Below, piece by piece: positions 19,257 to 28,752 of a stretch of 64,000 nucleotides of DNA. This DNA is from Entamoeba invadens IP1. Its lineage: Eukaryota > Evosea > Mastigamoebida > Endamoebidae. How positions within the stretch are numbered: the stretch's first letter is position 1; every line of letters begins with the position of its first letter. Under the pieces are notes generated by a model, which was not told the DNA's origin, made no database searches, and was given only the letters and a program-made list of their open reading frames with translations. The stretch lies in the NCBI RefSeq assembly GCF_000330505.1, contig NW_004443648.1, positions 932,191 through 996,190 of the forward strand, given 5' to 3'. A program made the position numbers and the translations under genes.

Positions 19257-20726
19257 TAAAGAGTGTTAACGTGATAGGGCGTATCCACACAGAAATTGTG
19301 AATCTTTGTGGATTGGAATATTTTGTGTGGATAGCCTCTTATTTTTTTGTCGAAAAAACCCAAATATTCGTTTTAAACCATATGTTATGATTTTTAAAAT
19401 TAATAATTGTTACTTATAATCATTTATGGGACAAAAATGATACACAAACATGAATACCCCCATAAAGAGTATTTCCAAGTTTCGCAATAATTTCATAGTA
19501 AAAAAAAACGCTATTTTCAGCCTTTTTGTGGAGTGGTAAAATAAGAATAGATCAAAATGAACAAATAAAATAATTAACAAAATTTACGTGTATTATCCCG
19601 TTTATTTGATACATGTAACACTATTTTTTTCGTTTTTTTTAATTGAAAAAACATTTCAAAAGTGATTTATGTGATTATAATTTGGGAAAATTCCCGTTTT
19701 TTGCATTATAAAATATTTAATTTTAGTATCAATTAACAATTATATTATTTTTTTTGTTTATCGTGGCTCAAAATTGCATTTATTATCACTTTTTACTAAT
19801 AGTATTGTAATTTATATAAACACTCCATTAGTTTATTATTTTAATAATAATATTTGAAAATTGAAATTTGTTAAATAAAGTTCTTTTAGTTGGCGCAAAT
19901 TATACGTATAAAGACGGGTATTACATCCTAAATTATATTCTGGTTTTGTTGAAAATGTTAAACATTGAGGTTTTATGTCTAAACTAAACTATTAATTAAT
20001 AACAATAAATTATATTACAATAGTACATTATTTATGAACATAAAAATGACAGAATAATCACAAAACAAATTCTATTAACATAGTTAAATAAAATGTAATT
20101 TTTACTATAAAAACGTTAAAAAGTTAAATGGCAAATTACCACATTGTTACCATAAGTTATTTTTTATGTTATTAAAAAAAATCATAACAACACAAGTTAA
20201 TTAGAATAGAATTATACGGCAAATACGAACAAAAACCATCAAAAAATACAAGTCATGTTACTCATTACATCTAACATGTAATAATAAAGATTGTCTATCT
20301 ATATTTACTATCCACACCTTTTCAGCTTATCCACAGTAAACTATGCCATAGTATTTTATGACAAATTATTTGTTATTTTTCAAATTTTTCAATTTCAATA
20401 ATTTTTTTGATTAAATATAGTTTATACAATTAATTAAATAAACTAAAGTTAATTAATAAAAAAACTTTAGTCTTAAAATTTTTACCAAAAATATTTTTTT
20501 TTGCGGCAAATTAATTGAAATGGTAAAAGTAAAAGATGACTTTTACTAAAAATAAAATTTGATTTTTCTGTTTTAACTTTCAAAAAAATCGGTTTTTTAT
20601 GAATTCGGTCCAAAAAACGTATTTTTTTCTAAACTCTTAGGCAAATTTTATATCAATTACAACAAAAATGTGTAAGATTTTTAAAGCCATCCACATAAAA
20701 GTGGTCTATCACGTTAACACTCTTAA
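19257..20726. mobile_element. 1.46 kb non-coding TIR element
   Basis: An 18 bp perfect inverted repeat, AGAGTGTTAACGTGATAG, sits at 19260-19277 with its partner at 20706-20723. Directly outside both ends is TAA, a possible 3 bp target duplication as seen in PIF/Harbinger elements; TA plus an extra A is the alternative reading. The interior is extremely AT-rich and has no credible frame. Both ends carry a further GTGGAT motif just inside the repeat. Confidence 0.6.
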
Positions 20727-20850
20727 ATTTTGGCTTTGATTAATATATTATTTAATTATTACAAAATAAACCATTTTGTAATAAAATAAATCAAAACAAT
20801 CAAATTAGTATTTATTATAAGTTTAAAACTTTCAAAAGAAACAAGAAGTA

Positions 20851-21039
20851 TCATACTTCTTTGATACTTTCTGGTTCTTTTTTCTCTGAAGGAGAAATGA
20901 CGTTCTGGAGGTTTTCAATGAAACTTTTTCTTGTTTCAAGAATTGAGTCGATAATTTCTTTGTTTGATTCTTTGTTTGTTATTAACACTTTAAACTGTTC
21001 CTCTGTAATCGTGAGTGGGTCGAAGTATGTTTGTGACAT
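20851..21039 (-). CDS. Small hypothetical protein, 62 residues
   Basis: An ATG-initiated frame encodes a soluble, charged, helical peptide (MSQTYFDPLTITEEQFKVLI...), ending in a Glu/Lys/Ser-rich tail. Base composition is more balanced than in the flanks, which favours a real gene. I recognise no family. A perfect 15 bp hairpin lies about 100 bases upstream. Confidence 0.4.
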   Translation of the reverse strand: MSQTYFDPLTITEEQFKVLITNKESNKEIIDSILETRKSFIENLQNVISPSEKKEPESIKEV

Positions 21040-21668
21040 ATGGAATATAGGAGTTTCTACTTTTTATTTATATTGAAAGCGTTTTGTTTAACTTCCAAAT
21101 CTTTTTCAATAGTTTTTATTTTTATTATTGTGATTATTACGAATCACTAAATGTGATTCGTAATAATAACATAAATTAAGTATTTAAACTCTATATTTAA
21201 GGATATTTGTTATTAAACAAAGTACAGTGTTTATTGACATTTTCATAAACGAAAAATAATTACATGATTGTTCAAACATTGAAAAATTAATCATTTTGTC
21301 AAACTAAAATCCCGTTCAATCAATTTAACATCATTTCAACATCAAAATTATCACTTTTCTTAAAACGAAAAATCATACACAGATTTTTATTTGATTAAAA
21401 AACAAAACCTCAACTCTTTCAAATCATCTAATATATTTATATTATAATTAATAATAATAATATTTATTATTAATAGTTTATTTTACAATTAATTCAAATA
21501 TAGTTAATTACTAATAAACCTATCAAATCAACAATTGTGTTTTAAAAAAAAGTGACGAATTTTGAGAAAAAGTGAAGAACTCAAAGCCGATAAAAAAAAG
21601 ATGACACCTCAAAACGATATAAACACAATGAATTACTCACACAACGCATTTCTTTTCCAATCTGCGTC
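21040..21668. other. AT-rich spacer with one strong hairpin
   Basis: No credible frame. At 21133-21167 ATTATTACGAATCAC pairs perfectly with GTGATTCGTAATAAT across a 5-base loop. The remainder is AT simple sequence, including TTA/TAA runs near 21430-21480. Confidence 0.6.
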
Positions 21669-22142
21669 TCAAAGTGAATTAGCCCCAATCGACCCCATAA
21701 TTCTTTTAAAATCCTCATCGTCGATTTGTCCTCTAAAATTTGTGACTTTCTCGATCAAATCTGGTCGAATCTTTGCCTCGACTTTGTACTTGTTTTTAAG
21801 TTGAGTTCTTGTTCTTGTGTAGTTGAAGTACGCCTCCAAGAGAGAGAAGTCCACTCCACATGCCATAAGACCTTTATAAAAATTACAGACCTCATCCTCT
21901 TTCCACCACTTTTTGTACGCCTTTCCTTTGTCACTTCTTGGCTTCATTTCCTCTTTGTGATTCTCCAGTGCCTTGTTCGCTTTCTCAAGTCGTTCACTTT
22001 TATCGGTCTCTTCGACAGATCCAACGCAAATCTCATCACAGAATCGGTTCGTAAACTTGTTCTGTGGTGCTTTAGAGAGTTTGAGGTGACATACCTCGGA
22101 AAGAGTTAATCCCACTGTTGTCTTAGCTTTTTGCTCGCTCAT
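21669..22142 (-). CDS. TFIIIB subunit B''/Bdp1-like protein (Myb/SANT domain)
   Basis: The protein has 157 residues from an ATG. The C-terminal half is a SANT domain of the Bdp1 type: KKWWKEDEVCNFYKGLMACG, then VDFSLLEAYF, then RTRTQLKNKYKVE. In Bdp1 proteins the equivalent W-x-x-E-E...FY-x-x-L...G-x-DFSLI...R-x-R-x-QLK-x-K-x-x-x-E block is diagnostic and is needed to assemble TFIIIB on tRNA and 5S promoters with TBP and Brf1. Yeast Bdp1 is far larger (594 residues), so this is a minimal version. The N-terminal 70 residues are Lys/Glu-rich without recognised motifs. Confidence 0.8.
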   Translation of the reverse strand: MSEQKAKTTVGLTLSEVCHLKLSKAPQNKFTNRFCDEICVGSVEETDKSERLEKANKALENHKEEMKPRSDKGKAYKKWWKEDEVCNFYKGLMACGVDFSLLEAYFNYTRTRTQLKNKYKVEAKIRPDLIEKVTNFRGQIDDEDFKRIMGSIGANSL

Positions 22143-22709
22143 TGTTTTTTCCAGTTTTGTTGTCTACATTCTACACTTCTCTATCTCTTTCCAAACATTT
22201 CATCATTCACTTTTTTTTATATGCCTTTATTCATTTATTTATAACTTCTTTATAGTTCATATAAACTAGCCAAAACTCAAAAACTTCATCTCTGAGTTTT
22301 TTATTGTTTTTCATTTACGTCATTTGGACCTCAAAGTCTGTTTTCACCAAAAAATTCCACTTCAAAATTGTAATTTTCCGGGAAAGTTATTATTTAAATA
22401 TAATTTTTCTGAGTTATTCTATTATTATATTATAATACTTAAACTATAATTCTTATTTATCATTATTTTTAAAAATTTCTTTTTTTTATTCTATTAAATA
22501 GTTTATAATAAGTTTATATATGAAATCTTTTCAAAAAACATTAATAGTATTTACAATAGTAAATAAAATTATATTTCTCTGTTTCAACCAAAAAAAAAAA
22601 ATAAAACCATTTAAATTATAATAATTGAACCATTCAAAAATCATTATTGTATATCCCAATTTCCTGATAAAACGGTTCTGTTTTCCCCACTATGAATTGG
22701 GTAATGAAT
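22143..22709. other. AT-rich intergenic spacer
   Basis: I see only poly-A/poly-T tracts and short AT palindromes; no frame or repeat worth naming. Confidence 0.6.
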
Positions 22710-23009
22710 TCACAACACATTCAATTTGAAGTAAAACTTACAAGCAGCATAAATGACAAGAAGAAGTGCCGCAATTGCAAATCCGCTATAAAACGCGATG
22801 TTGAATTTTCTGCGACAAGCCGCACGTTTTAAAGCGGCCTCATCTTCTTGTAAATTACTTTGCATTTGTTGCAGACGGAGTGTTGACTCTCGAAGAGAAT
22901 CATTTGCCCTTCTCACATTCCCAAGTATCTCAACTGCAACATCCACGTTATTCTCTGACGTCACCACAGATGAATTCAGTGGAGTTGTGATGGCTTCGAG
23001 GCTTGTCAT
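22710..23009 (-). CDS. Tail-anchored coiled-coil protein, SNARE-like
   Basis: The frame opens at a TTG (23027); the first ATG at 23009 gives 99 residues. Residues 30-65 form a heptad helix (ILGNVRRANDSLRESTLRLQ...), followed by a basic cluster (KRAACRRKF) and a single C-terminal membrane segment (about residues 70-93). This layout is that of a short tail-anchored SNARE of the Sec20/Vti1 kind, but the central polar layer residue is not clear and the N-terminal domain is missing. A non-SNARE tail-anchored protein is equally possible. Confidence 0.5.
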   Translation of the reverse strand: MTSLEAITTPLNSSVVTSENNVDVAVEILGNVRRANDSLRESTLRLQQMQSNLQEDEAALKRAACRRKFNIAFYSGFAIAALLLVIYAACKFYFKLNVL

Positions 23010-23202
23010 GTTCTTGTATAATTTCAAGTTCCTTGCTATTAATTAGTGACTCTTTTGCTCTCGTTTACAAATGTCATGCCCATTTGACGTATTAGTGTTG
23101 TTATACCTTTCATCGCGACCTCCCGCCCGTCTCTATTATAACACCAATCCTCAGTTTGAATTGTGTCTTTTAGTAATTTGAAGATTATTTGTATAGACAT
23201 CA

Positions 23203-23808
23203 TTAATTCACTGCATTAAACACCAACAACCGTTTTAAGTAGAGTGTGCAGTGGAGATGTTCGTCTGTAAATTTCGAGTGGATATCTGAGAAGCCGTGTC
23301 CGAAATTGAGTGTAATTTCATTTGATGTTTTGATAGAGAAACAATTAAAGACGGTACATACAAAGCTCAGTTCGGCGTTATTAAAGAGTAAGAGTGAGGT
23401 TTGGTTGTTCTCGATTTTAAAGGAGAAGATTTTGTTGTGTGGGTTCTTAATCGAAAAAAAGAAGAAGGGTTGTGAACTCCTCGATTTGTTCACCAGTCGG
23501 CTCCGTGGTGGAGAATTGATGTGGGGAATATAACACCCAAAGATCTCGTCAGTCGTCCAAATCACTAAATACACTCGTTGGTGGAAAGATACTGTTGCGT
23601 TAAAGTGGCGAGGAGAAAGCTCGTAATAAAGGCTATCGTATAATGTTTCATATGTGCAGTGTGGGGTGATTGAGTCAAATAATTCTTCTATGGATAAAAA
23701 CTCAAATTCGCGTGTTGATGAGTGAACATTAAGAGGGGTGTCTGTCTCACAAAAGTTGGCGGTTGATACAATGCGCTTTTGGTGCTGACTTGAAAAGGAA
23801 ACACCCAT
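23203..23808 (-). CDS. Entamoeba-type TLDc-like protein, putatively N-myristoylated
   Basis: The 201-residue protein consists almost entirely of one TLDc-like domain: YLVIWTTDEIFGCYIP corresponds to the core strand pair, FFFFSIKNP to the F-x-F-S-L motif, and the end LKRLLVFN to the terminal strand. It shares this order with the gene at 33481 and with the C-terminus of the gene at 10697. The N-terminus MGVSFS fits the N-myristoylation rule (Gly2, Ser6). TLDc domains elsewhere occur in oxidation-resistance (OXR1) and V-ATPase-binding proteins; the role in Entamoeba is unknown. Confidence 0.55.
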   Translation of the reverse strand: MGVSFSSQHQKRIVSTANFCETDTPLNVHSSTREFEFLSIEELFDSITPHCTYETLYDSLYYELSPRHFNATVSFHQRVYLVIWTTDEIFGCYIPHINSPPRSRLVNKSRSSQPFFFFSIKNPHNKIFSFKIENNQTSLLLFNNAELSFVCTVFNCFSIKTSNEITLNFGHGFSDIHSKFTDEHLHCTLYLKRLLVFNAVN

Positions 23809-24488
23809 TGATCTATAGTTCTGGTTTAATAAATTATTTTTATAACTTATTTTACTATAAATAATTATACAATTGTTAATTGTTAATTATTAATTAAATG
23901 ATGTGATTGTAATTATAGTAATGGTATTTATATTAAAATGAAAGTAGTTTCACTTATTATTAAAATAACTAAAACTGATTGACATGTTTGTGATTCTTAT
24001 GTCGGAATAAAGCAATTATTGTATCATCAACATCGAAATAGCCCGATAATTTACATTATTATTTTGTCTAATTAATTCACTGAAATACGAAATAGTAACA
24101 ATAAAAAAAATTAGTTGTAAATTATTTTTCAAAACAACACAAATAAAATCTTAAGTAATATTTTTAAGATGTTAGAATAAAAAGAGACTAAACTCTTAAA
24201 AAGTGATAAAGGAAAAAAGCAAGACATAATGCAAAATGGTGCTGTTTTCCCGCATCAACAGACTTTCAAACGCATAAATCAACTCCATCTTAACTGATTT
24301 TTTATCCAAAAACTAAACAAAATAACCAAAGCAAAAAACAGAAGGTATAAAAGAATGAAGAGAAGGTGAAAGAGTCAAAAACAAAGCCGCCACACGTTCC
24401 AAACTTGTTATATTCGAAACCGAGAGAATTCTCCACCCGCTTCGGTCATTCAAAAACGAACTTCAGTGATCTCAAAAGTGTATTCAAT
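23809..24488. other. AT-rich spacer upstream of uridine phosphorylase
   Basis: The stretch 24360-24488 stays open in the phosphorylase frame because of a GTG at 24366, but lacks an ATG. Earlier sequence is AT-rich without repeats or frames. Confidence 0.5.
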
Positions 24489-25442
24489 ATGACTAATATC
24501 AACGAAGCAACACTTCCAGCCACACATGGCGTCATATACCATCTCTCCGTCTCCGCAGACCAAGTTGCCAACAACATCATAGTAGTTGGTGACCCCGAAC
24601 GTGTTCCAAAAATTGCCGACTTAATTTTCGATAAGACACAACCGATATTCAGAAAGGACCATAGAGGGCTTTCTGTGATGACTGGTAATTGTACTGGTGA
24701 CAATTTTAGAGTCTCTATTATTACACACGGAATGGGTACTGGGTCGTCAGAGATCGTATTAAACGAGATTTTGGCTCTTAAGGCTATTGACATCGACAAG
24801 AGACAACCAAAGAAAGTCACTGAACCACTGAACATCATCCGTGTGGGGACTTCCGGTGCTTTGAGTATCGACACCAAACTCGGGACTACTATTTTGACGA
24901 AATACGCCGTTGGCCTTGACTCGACTGGACTCTTCTATGATATTAAACCACAAAACCCAAAGGTGACCGAACTTGAGAACACCATCGATAGGTTGCTCGA
25001 TGAGGCTATTCCAGACAATCGCAGATTTAAAGGAAAAATCCACCCTTATGCATCAATGCCAGACACACGGATGGTCGAGGCACTGGAGAAGAGTGCGGAA
25101 AAGCACAAATTACCATGTAAAGTCGGTATCACTGCATCTGCCCCCGGTTTCTTTAACTGCCAAGGAAGACTTCTCTTCGATGAGTTGCCGGGAACAGTCA
25201 CGTCTATTGAAAATGCACTCTCCTTCGACTTTGACGGTGTTAGGCCTGAAAACTTTGAAATGGAAATCTCCATCTTCAGTTTGATTGCTTCGGGACTCAA
25301 GTGGGTCAGATTTGGAGCAATGTGTATGGTCATTGCGAACAGGAAACTGAACACATTTGCAAAAGACACAGAGAGCAGTTTAGACCCAACTATTCTCACT
25401 GTCGTCGACGCTTTGAGAGAAATGGACAAAGTCCCACTTTAA
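24489..25442 (+). CDS. Uridine phosphorylase (nucleoside phosphorylase family I)
   Basis: The ATG at 24489 gives 317 residues; the first residues then align well with the family. Visible motifs are IVVGDPERVPKIA (phosphate-binding glycine turn, residues 30-43), THGMGTGSSEIVLNE (residues 80-95), IRVGTSGALSID (phosphate and ribose site) and FEMEIS near residue 260, where the Glu-Met-Glu contacts the ribose. The enzyme splits uridine with phosphate to uracil and ribose-1-phosphate in the cytosol, a salvage route important in Entamoeba, which is reported to lack de novo pyrimidine synthesis. Purine nucleoside phosphorylases share the fold, but overall the motifs fit uridine phosphorylase better. 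Confidence 0.85.
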   Translation: MTNINEATLPATHGVIYHLSVSADQVANNIIVVGDPERVPKIADLIFDKTQPIFRKDHRGLSVMTGNCTGDNFRVSIITHGMGTGSSEIVLNEILALKAIDIDKRQPKKVTEPLNIIRVGTSGALSIDTKLGTTILTKYAVGLDSTGLFYDIKPQNPKVTELENTIDRLLDEAIPDNRRFKGKIHPYASMPDTRMVEALEKSAEKHKLPCKVGITASAPGFFNCQGRLLFDELPGTVTSIENALSFDFDGVRPENFEMEISIFSLIASGLKWVRFGAMCMVIANRKLNTFAKDTESSLDPTILTVVDALREMDKVPL

Positions 25443-25685
25443 TTCATTCAGTTTTCATTTTTATTAGTCGACTCGTCTTATTAATTAATTTCTTATACAA
25501 TTAATATAGTAATAAGACTAAAAGTTTGAATCGAACCAAATCACCAATATTAAAATTTGTAGTGATTTCGATAATAGAATTTTATAGATTTTTTACTTAT
25601 TTGAAATAGTTTCGATGTATTTATAGAAAATAGACTCTTTTATTAATAAAAGAACTAATCTTTTAGTAACAAATGAATTATTTCC

Positions 25686-26129
25686 TTAAAACTTTCTTGC
25701 TTGTTTGACGACTCTCTTTCGTTCATTTCTTGGGTCCTTTTGAATGTGGTTGTTGTGTTCTGGATGTTTTGGACCAAATGGAAAAGGTGCAGGGACTTGA
25801 GAGTCCATTGATCCTTCAAAAGGAGCAGTTGAGTTGTCATCATGTGGATGGTGTGGTGGGAAGTGTGGGACTTCTGAACCAAATGGCACATCTGAACCGT
25901 CTTTTGGTGGGAAAGGTGGTGGGATGGTTGAGTCACAAGACTCACTTCCATCTTCACAAGGCACGTGTGGCGGATGTGGGAAGTGAGGACCGTGGTTGTG
26001 GTCATTATGTGGGAACTCGGGTGGTGCCATTGAACCTTCTGGGACTTGTGAGTCTTCAATTGGCTTCTCATGTCTTCCTCTGAACGCAAGTGCAGAGAAA
26101 ATGAGTGCTACAAAGAGGATTTGTTTCAT
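25686..26129 (-). CDS. Secreted Pro/His-rich protein
   Basis: The 147-residue product has a clear signal peptide (MKQILFVALIFSALA). The mature part is rich in Pro, His, Phe, Asp and Ser, with repeated FPH/PHFPHPPH-like stretches, two cysteines (PCEDGSESC) and a strongly basic C-terminus (RNERKRVVKQARKF). Such His-Pro-rich secreted chains can bind metals or sit in a wall or extracellular matrix, but I recognise no family. A second frame on the same strand (25655-26089) is an overlapping shadow. Confidence 0.65.
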   Translation of the reverse strand: MKQILFVALIFSALAFRGRHEKPIEDSQVPEGSMAPPEFPHNDHNHGPHFPHPPHVPCEDGSESCDSTIPPPFPPKDGSDVPFGSEVPHFPPHHPHDDNSTAPFEGSMDSQVPAPFPFGPKHPEHNNHIQKDPRNERKRVVKQARKF

Positions 26130-26585
26130 CTGATATTGTGGTTGATTTTCAATTGGCTTATATAGGTGTCCTTTGCGTCAAAGTTGCTGTTTTTGATAGA
26201 AAGGTATTTCGCATTGAAATAGAAATCCTACCATCTTTCCTACCAACAACAGAAGAAGACTCTTTTATGGTTTTTGATCATTTTAATATTAATTTAAGTA
26301 CTATTTAACTATAGTTTTCAATAATAATATTTTAAAAAACAACCAAACTTTAATTTATAGTTTAACAATGATAATCAATTGATATAAAAAAGACGACAAA
26401 TAGACTCAACAGATTCATCCATATTTTTTTTGAGTATTTGTTTTTCAAATTTTCTTTTTTACAACACATTTGAATATTATTTTTAAACTATATAATAGCA
26501 TTTGTTTTACAACCCATAATCCATTCAGAATGGTATATTTAACTATATCAATACAAGAAGTCCAACAACTCAATAGAAATGGAAA
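26130..26585. other. Intergenic spacer
   Basis: AT-rich sequence separating the secreted His/Pro-rich gene from the LRR-GILT gene; nothing recognisable. Confidence 0.5.
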
Positions 26586-28094
26586 TCAATTATTGCCACA
26601 CGCTTCAGGCTTTTTGTCGCCCTTATATTCCTTGCAGACGTCCCTAATCCAATCTTCAATAGTTGCAGCACCGCATGGAGATGAGTCGTACAAACAGTAC
26701 AACTTGTCATTGATATAAACGGTAGGTGACCACGTTGAACCGAGTCTCTTGACGTCGTCCATACCATCCTTAATCAGTTGTTTTCCATACGCGTCATTTG
26801 TGCACTTTGTAATAGCAATTGGGTCAAGTCTTTGATGTTCTGCGCACAAAGTGAAGTCGAGTGGGACTGAGTCCAAACTTGAACTCAAACATTGATAGAA
26901 GCTCATAGCTTTTGAAGAGTTGTAGAGTGCATTGACGCATGAGAACATGAAGTCGCCTTGGACTTCAGTGTTTCCGTGCATTGAGTAATACCCTGTTGGA
27001 TACTCCGTGTTTTCTGTTATGATCCATCCGAACTTAAAATCGATGATATCGCCAATTTGCTCTAACATTGGGTACAAAGCACCATTGACCAAATTTTCGA
27101 AGTCCGGGCATTTCGACATACCATGTGAAGTCACTGTAACTAAAGCAGGGCAATCCGCTAAAACTCGTTCTCTATACATATAAGGCACTGGGCATGACAC
27201 TTGTGTTCCTCTGACGTCTAAGAGTTGCACACTTGAAACTATCAATTCCGGCAATTTACCACTGACTTGCGTGTTTTTGAGGTAGACGGAAGTGACAACA
27301 GGGGAATAATTCATAGGACTTAAGTCACCAGTGATATCATTATTGGAAAGGTCTATTAACACTAACGACTTGCCACTAAATAAACTGGAAGGAAGCTTGC
27401 CAGAGATCTTGTTGTGGCCCAACAAGATCTCGACTATGCTTGGAAGAGATCCCAAAGACTCTGGGATAGCACCAACAATCTGATTATTACTCAAGTCGAT
27501 GGTAGCCAATTTGACTAAATTGGTCAGTGGAGGGATCTCTGATGTGATGCTGTTTGAGCCTAAAGACAGTGTTCTGAGGTGAATTAAAGTATTAATTGAA
27601 CGTGGAATTGTCATCACTTTGTTTCCAGTTAAACCAATAACTTCAAGCAATGGACAGTTCTTTACCAAATATAAGATGTCGTCAAACTGATTGTTATCAG
27701 CATGGAAAAATCGTAATATTGTCCCTTCGGCATTGGCATAGCCACTGAATTTGTTGTTTTTAATTGAAATTGCCTCGAACAGAGAGAGCCCATTAAGTGC
27801 AGTTAATGATCCAGAGACTTGGTTGTTGTCTATAACCAAAGCATATAATTTTGTTAGACCAGAAAGCTTTGGTAAAACTCCGACCAAATTGTTGCTTGAT
27901 AGGGTGATTTGGTAAACATACCCATCTTTGTCACATGTGATACCATACCAGTCGCAGACATCTACTTTTTCATTCAACCAATTCGTATTTTTGACCCATT
28001 CGTTGCCTGCCAACTCAGTATAAAAGTTGCTTAATGTGTCAAATTCCCCTGGCTGTGTCGCCAATGTGCTTATTAGAAACAAGAAACAAAGCAT
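26586..28094 (-). CDS. Secreted leucine-rich-repeat protein fused to a GILT-like domain lacking active-site cysteines
   Basis: The protein has 502 residues with a signal peptide (about 1-13). Residues 20-60 form a plant-type LRR N-cap (NWL...CDWYGITCDKDGYV). Residues 60-310 are about ten LRRs of the LxxLxLxxNxxxGxIP type. Residues 325-490 align with gamma-interferon-inducible lysosomal thiol reductase (GILT). The catalytic CxxC position reads CPDF (C329, F332). The GILT signature CQHGxxECxxNxxxxC is matched in exact spacing by SMHGNTEVQGDFMFSC, but with three cysteine or polar positions replaced. Later family cysteines (CAEH, ITKC) remain. It is presumably a lysosomal or secreted binding protein without thiol-reductase activity. 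Confidence 0.75.
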   Translation of the reverse strand: MLCFLFLISTLATQPGEFDTLSNFYTELAGNEWVKNTNWLNEKVDVCDWYGITCDKDGYVYQITLSSNNLVGVLPKLSGLTKLYALVIDNNQVSGSLTALNGLSLFEAISIKNNKFSGYANAEGTILRFFHADNNQFDDILYLVKNCPLLEVIGLTGNKVMTIPRSINTLIHLRTLSLGSNSITSEIPPLTNLVKLATIDLSNNQIVGAIPESLGSLPSIVEILLGHNKISGKLPSSLFSGKSLVLIDLSNNDITGDLSPMNYSPVVTSVYLKNTQVSGKLPELIVSSVQLLDVRGTQVSCPVPYMYRERVLADCPALVTVTSHGMSKCPDFENLVNGALYPMLEQIGDIIDFKFGWIITENTEYPTGYYSMHGNTEVQGDFMFSCVNALYNSSKAMSFYQCLSSSLDSVPLDFTLCAEHQRLDPIAITKCTNDAYGKQLIKDGMDDVKRLGSTWSPTVYINDKLYCLYDSSPCGAATIEDWIRDVCKEYKGDKKPEACGNN

Positions 28095-28752
28095 CTACTT
28101 TGGAGTTCTAAAGAGTTTTTTAAAGATGAAAAAGAGTGGCATTTTAAAAACCAATTCAATAACGACTTGCTGTTTTTACAAAAAGTTGACTTGTGGTTTA
28201 TGTTCTATGAAATTCATGGCAAATTCATTGAAACAAATGCAAATGAAAAAACTAAGTGTTTGGAAAGATTTTCTTTTTTTATTAAAAAAATTAATAATTT
28301 TACTATATTGTATTTTCTTAATTCTTCGTCAAACACATTTTACAATCATATAACACCCTCCACACAACACTTTTGATCTGTTGTATTATTATGCTTTTTA
28401 TTATATTATATTATAACATTTTTTTGTTAATTGTTTTAGTTTAAGTAACTAATGTTTTTATGATTCTCAAAAGTGGTAGTTCTTTTTATAATAACAAATA
28501 GATTTTTTGGATTTATTGTATTTTATAGTTTTAATATAATATTTTGTTATTCTTATTATTTACAAATAACATTTTCAAACAATAAAAATGTTATTATAAT
28601 ACATATTTCCCATCCAGATATTGATATTAAAAGTAAAGTTAAAATCTACACAGAAATAACACAGAAAATTTAAGTAAACACTTCAAATTTCATGAAAACA
28701 GGAAAAGAGGCTAAAAAATAACTAATTAAAATAATAAGGAGAGCACATAATG
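28095..28752. other. AT-rich spacer
   Basis: Open frames here are short, Phe/Ile/Asn-rich and lack ATG context or homology. Nothing else seen. Confidence 0.5.

Noticed and set aside
24366..24488. 41 extra N-terminal residues of uridine phosphorylase
   Set aside because: GTG start and no family similarity; the enzyme family begins near the ATG at 24489.
25655..26089. 144-codon frame overlapping the secreted His/Pro-rich gene
   Set aside because: Same strand, different frame, no signal peptide; the ATG-led signal-peptide frame is better.
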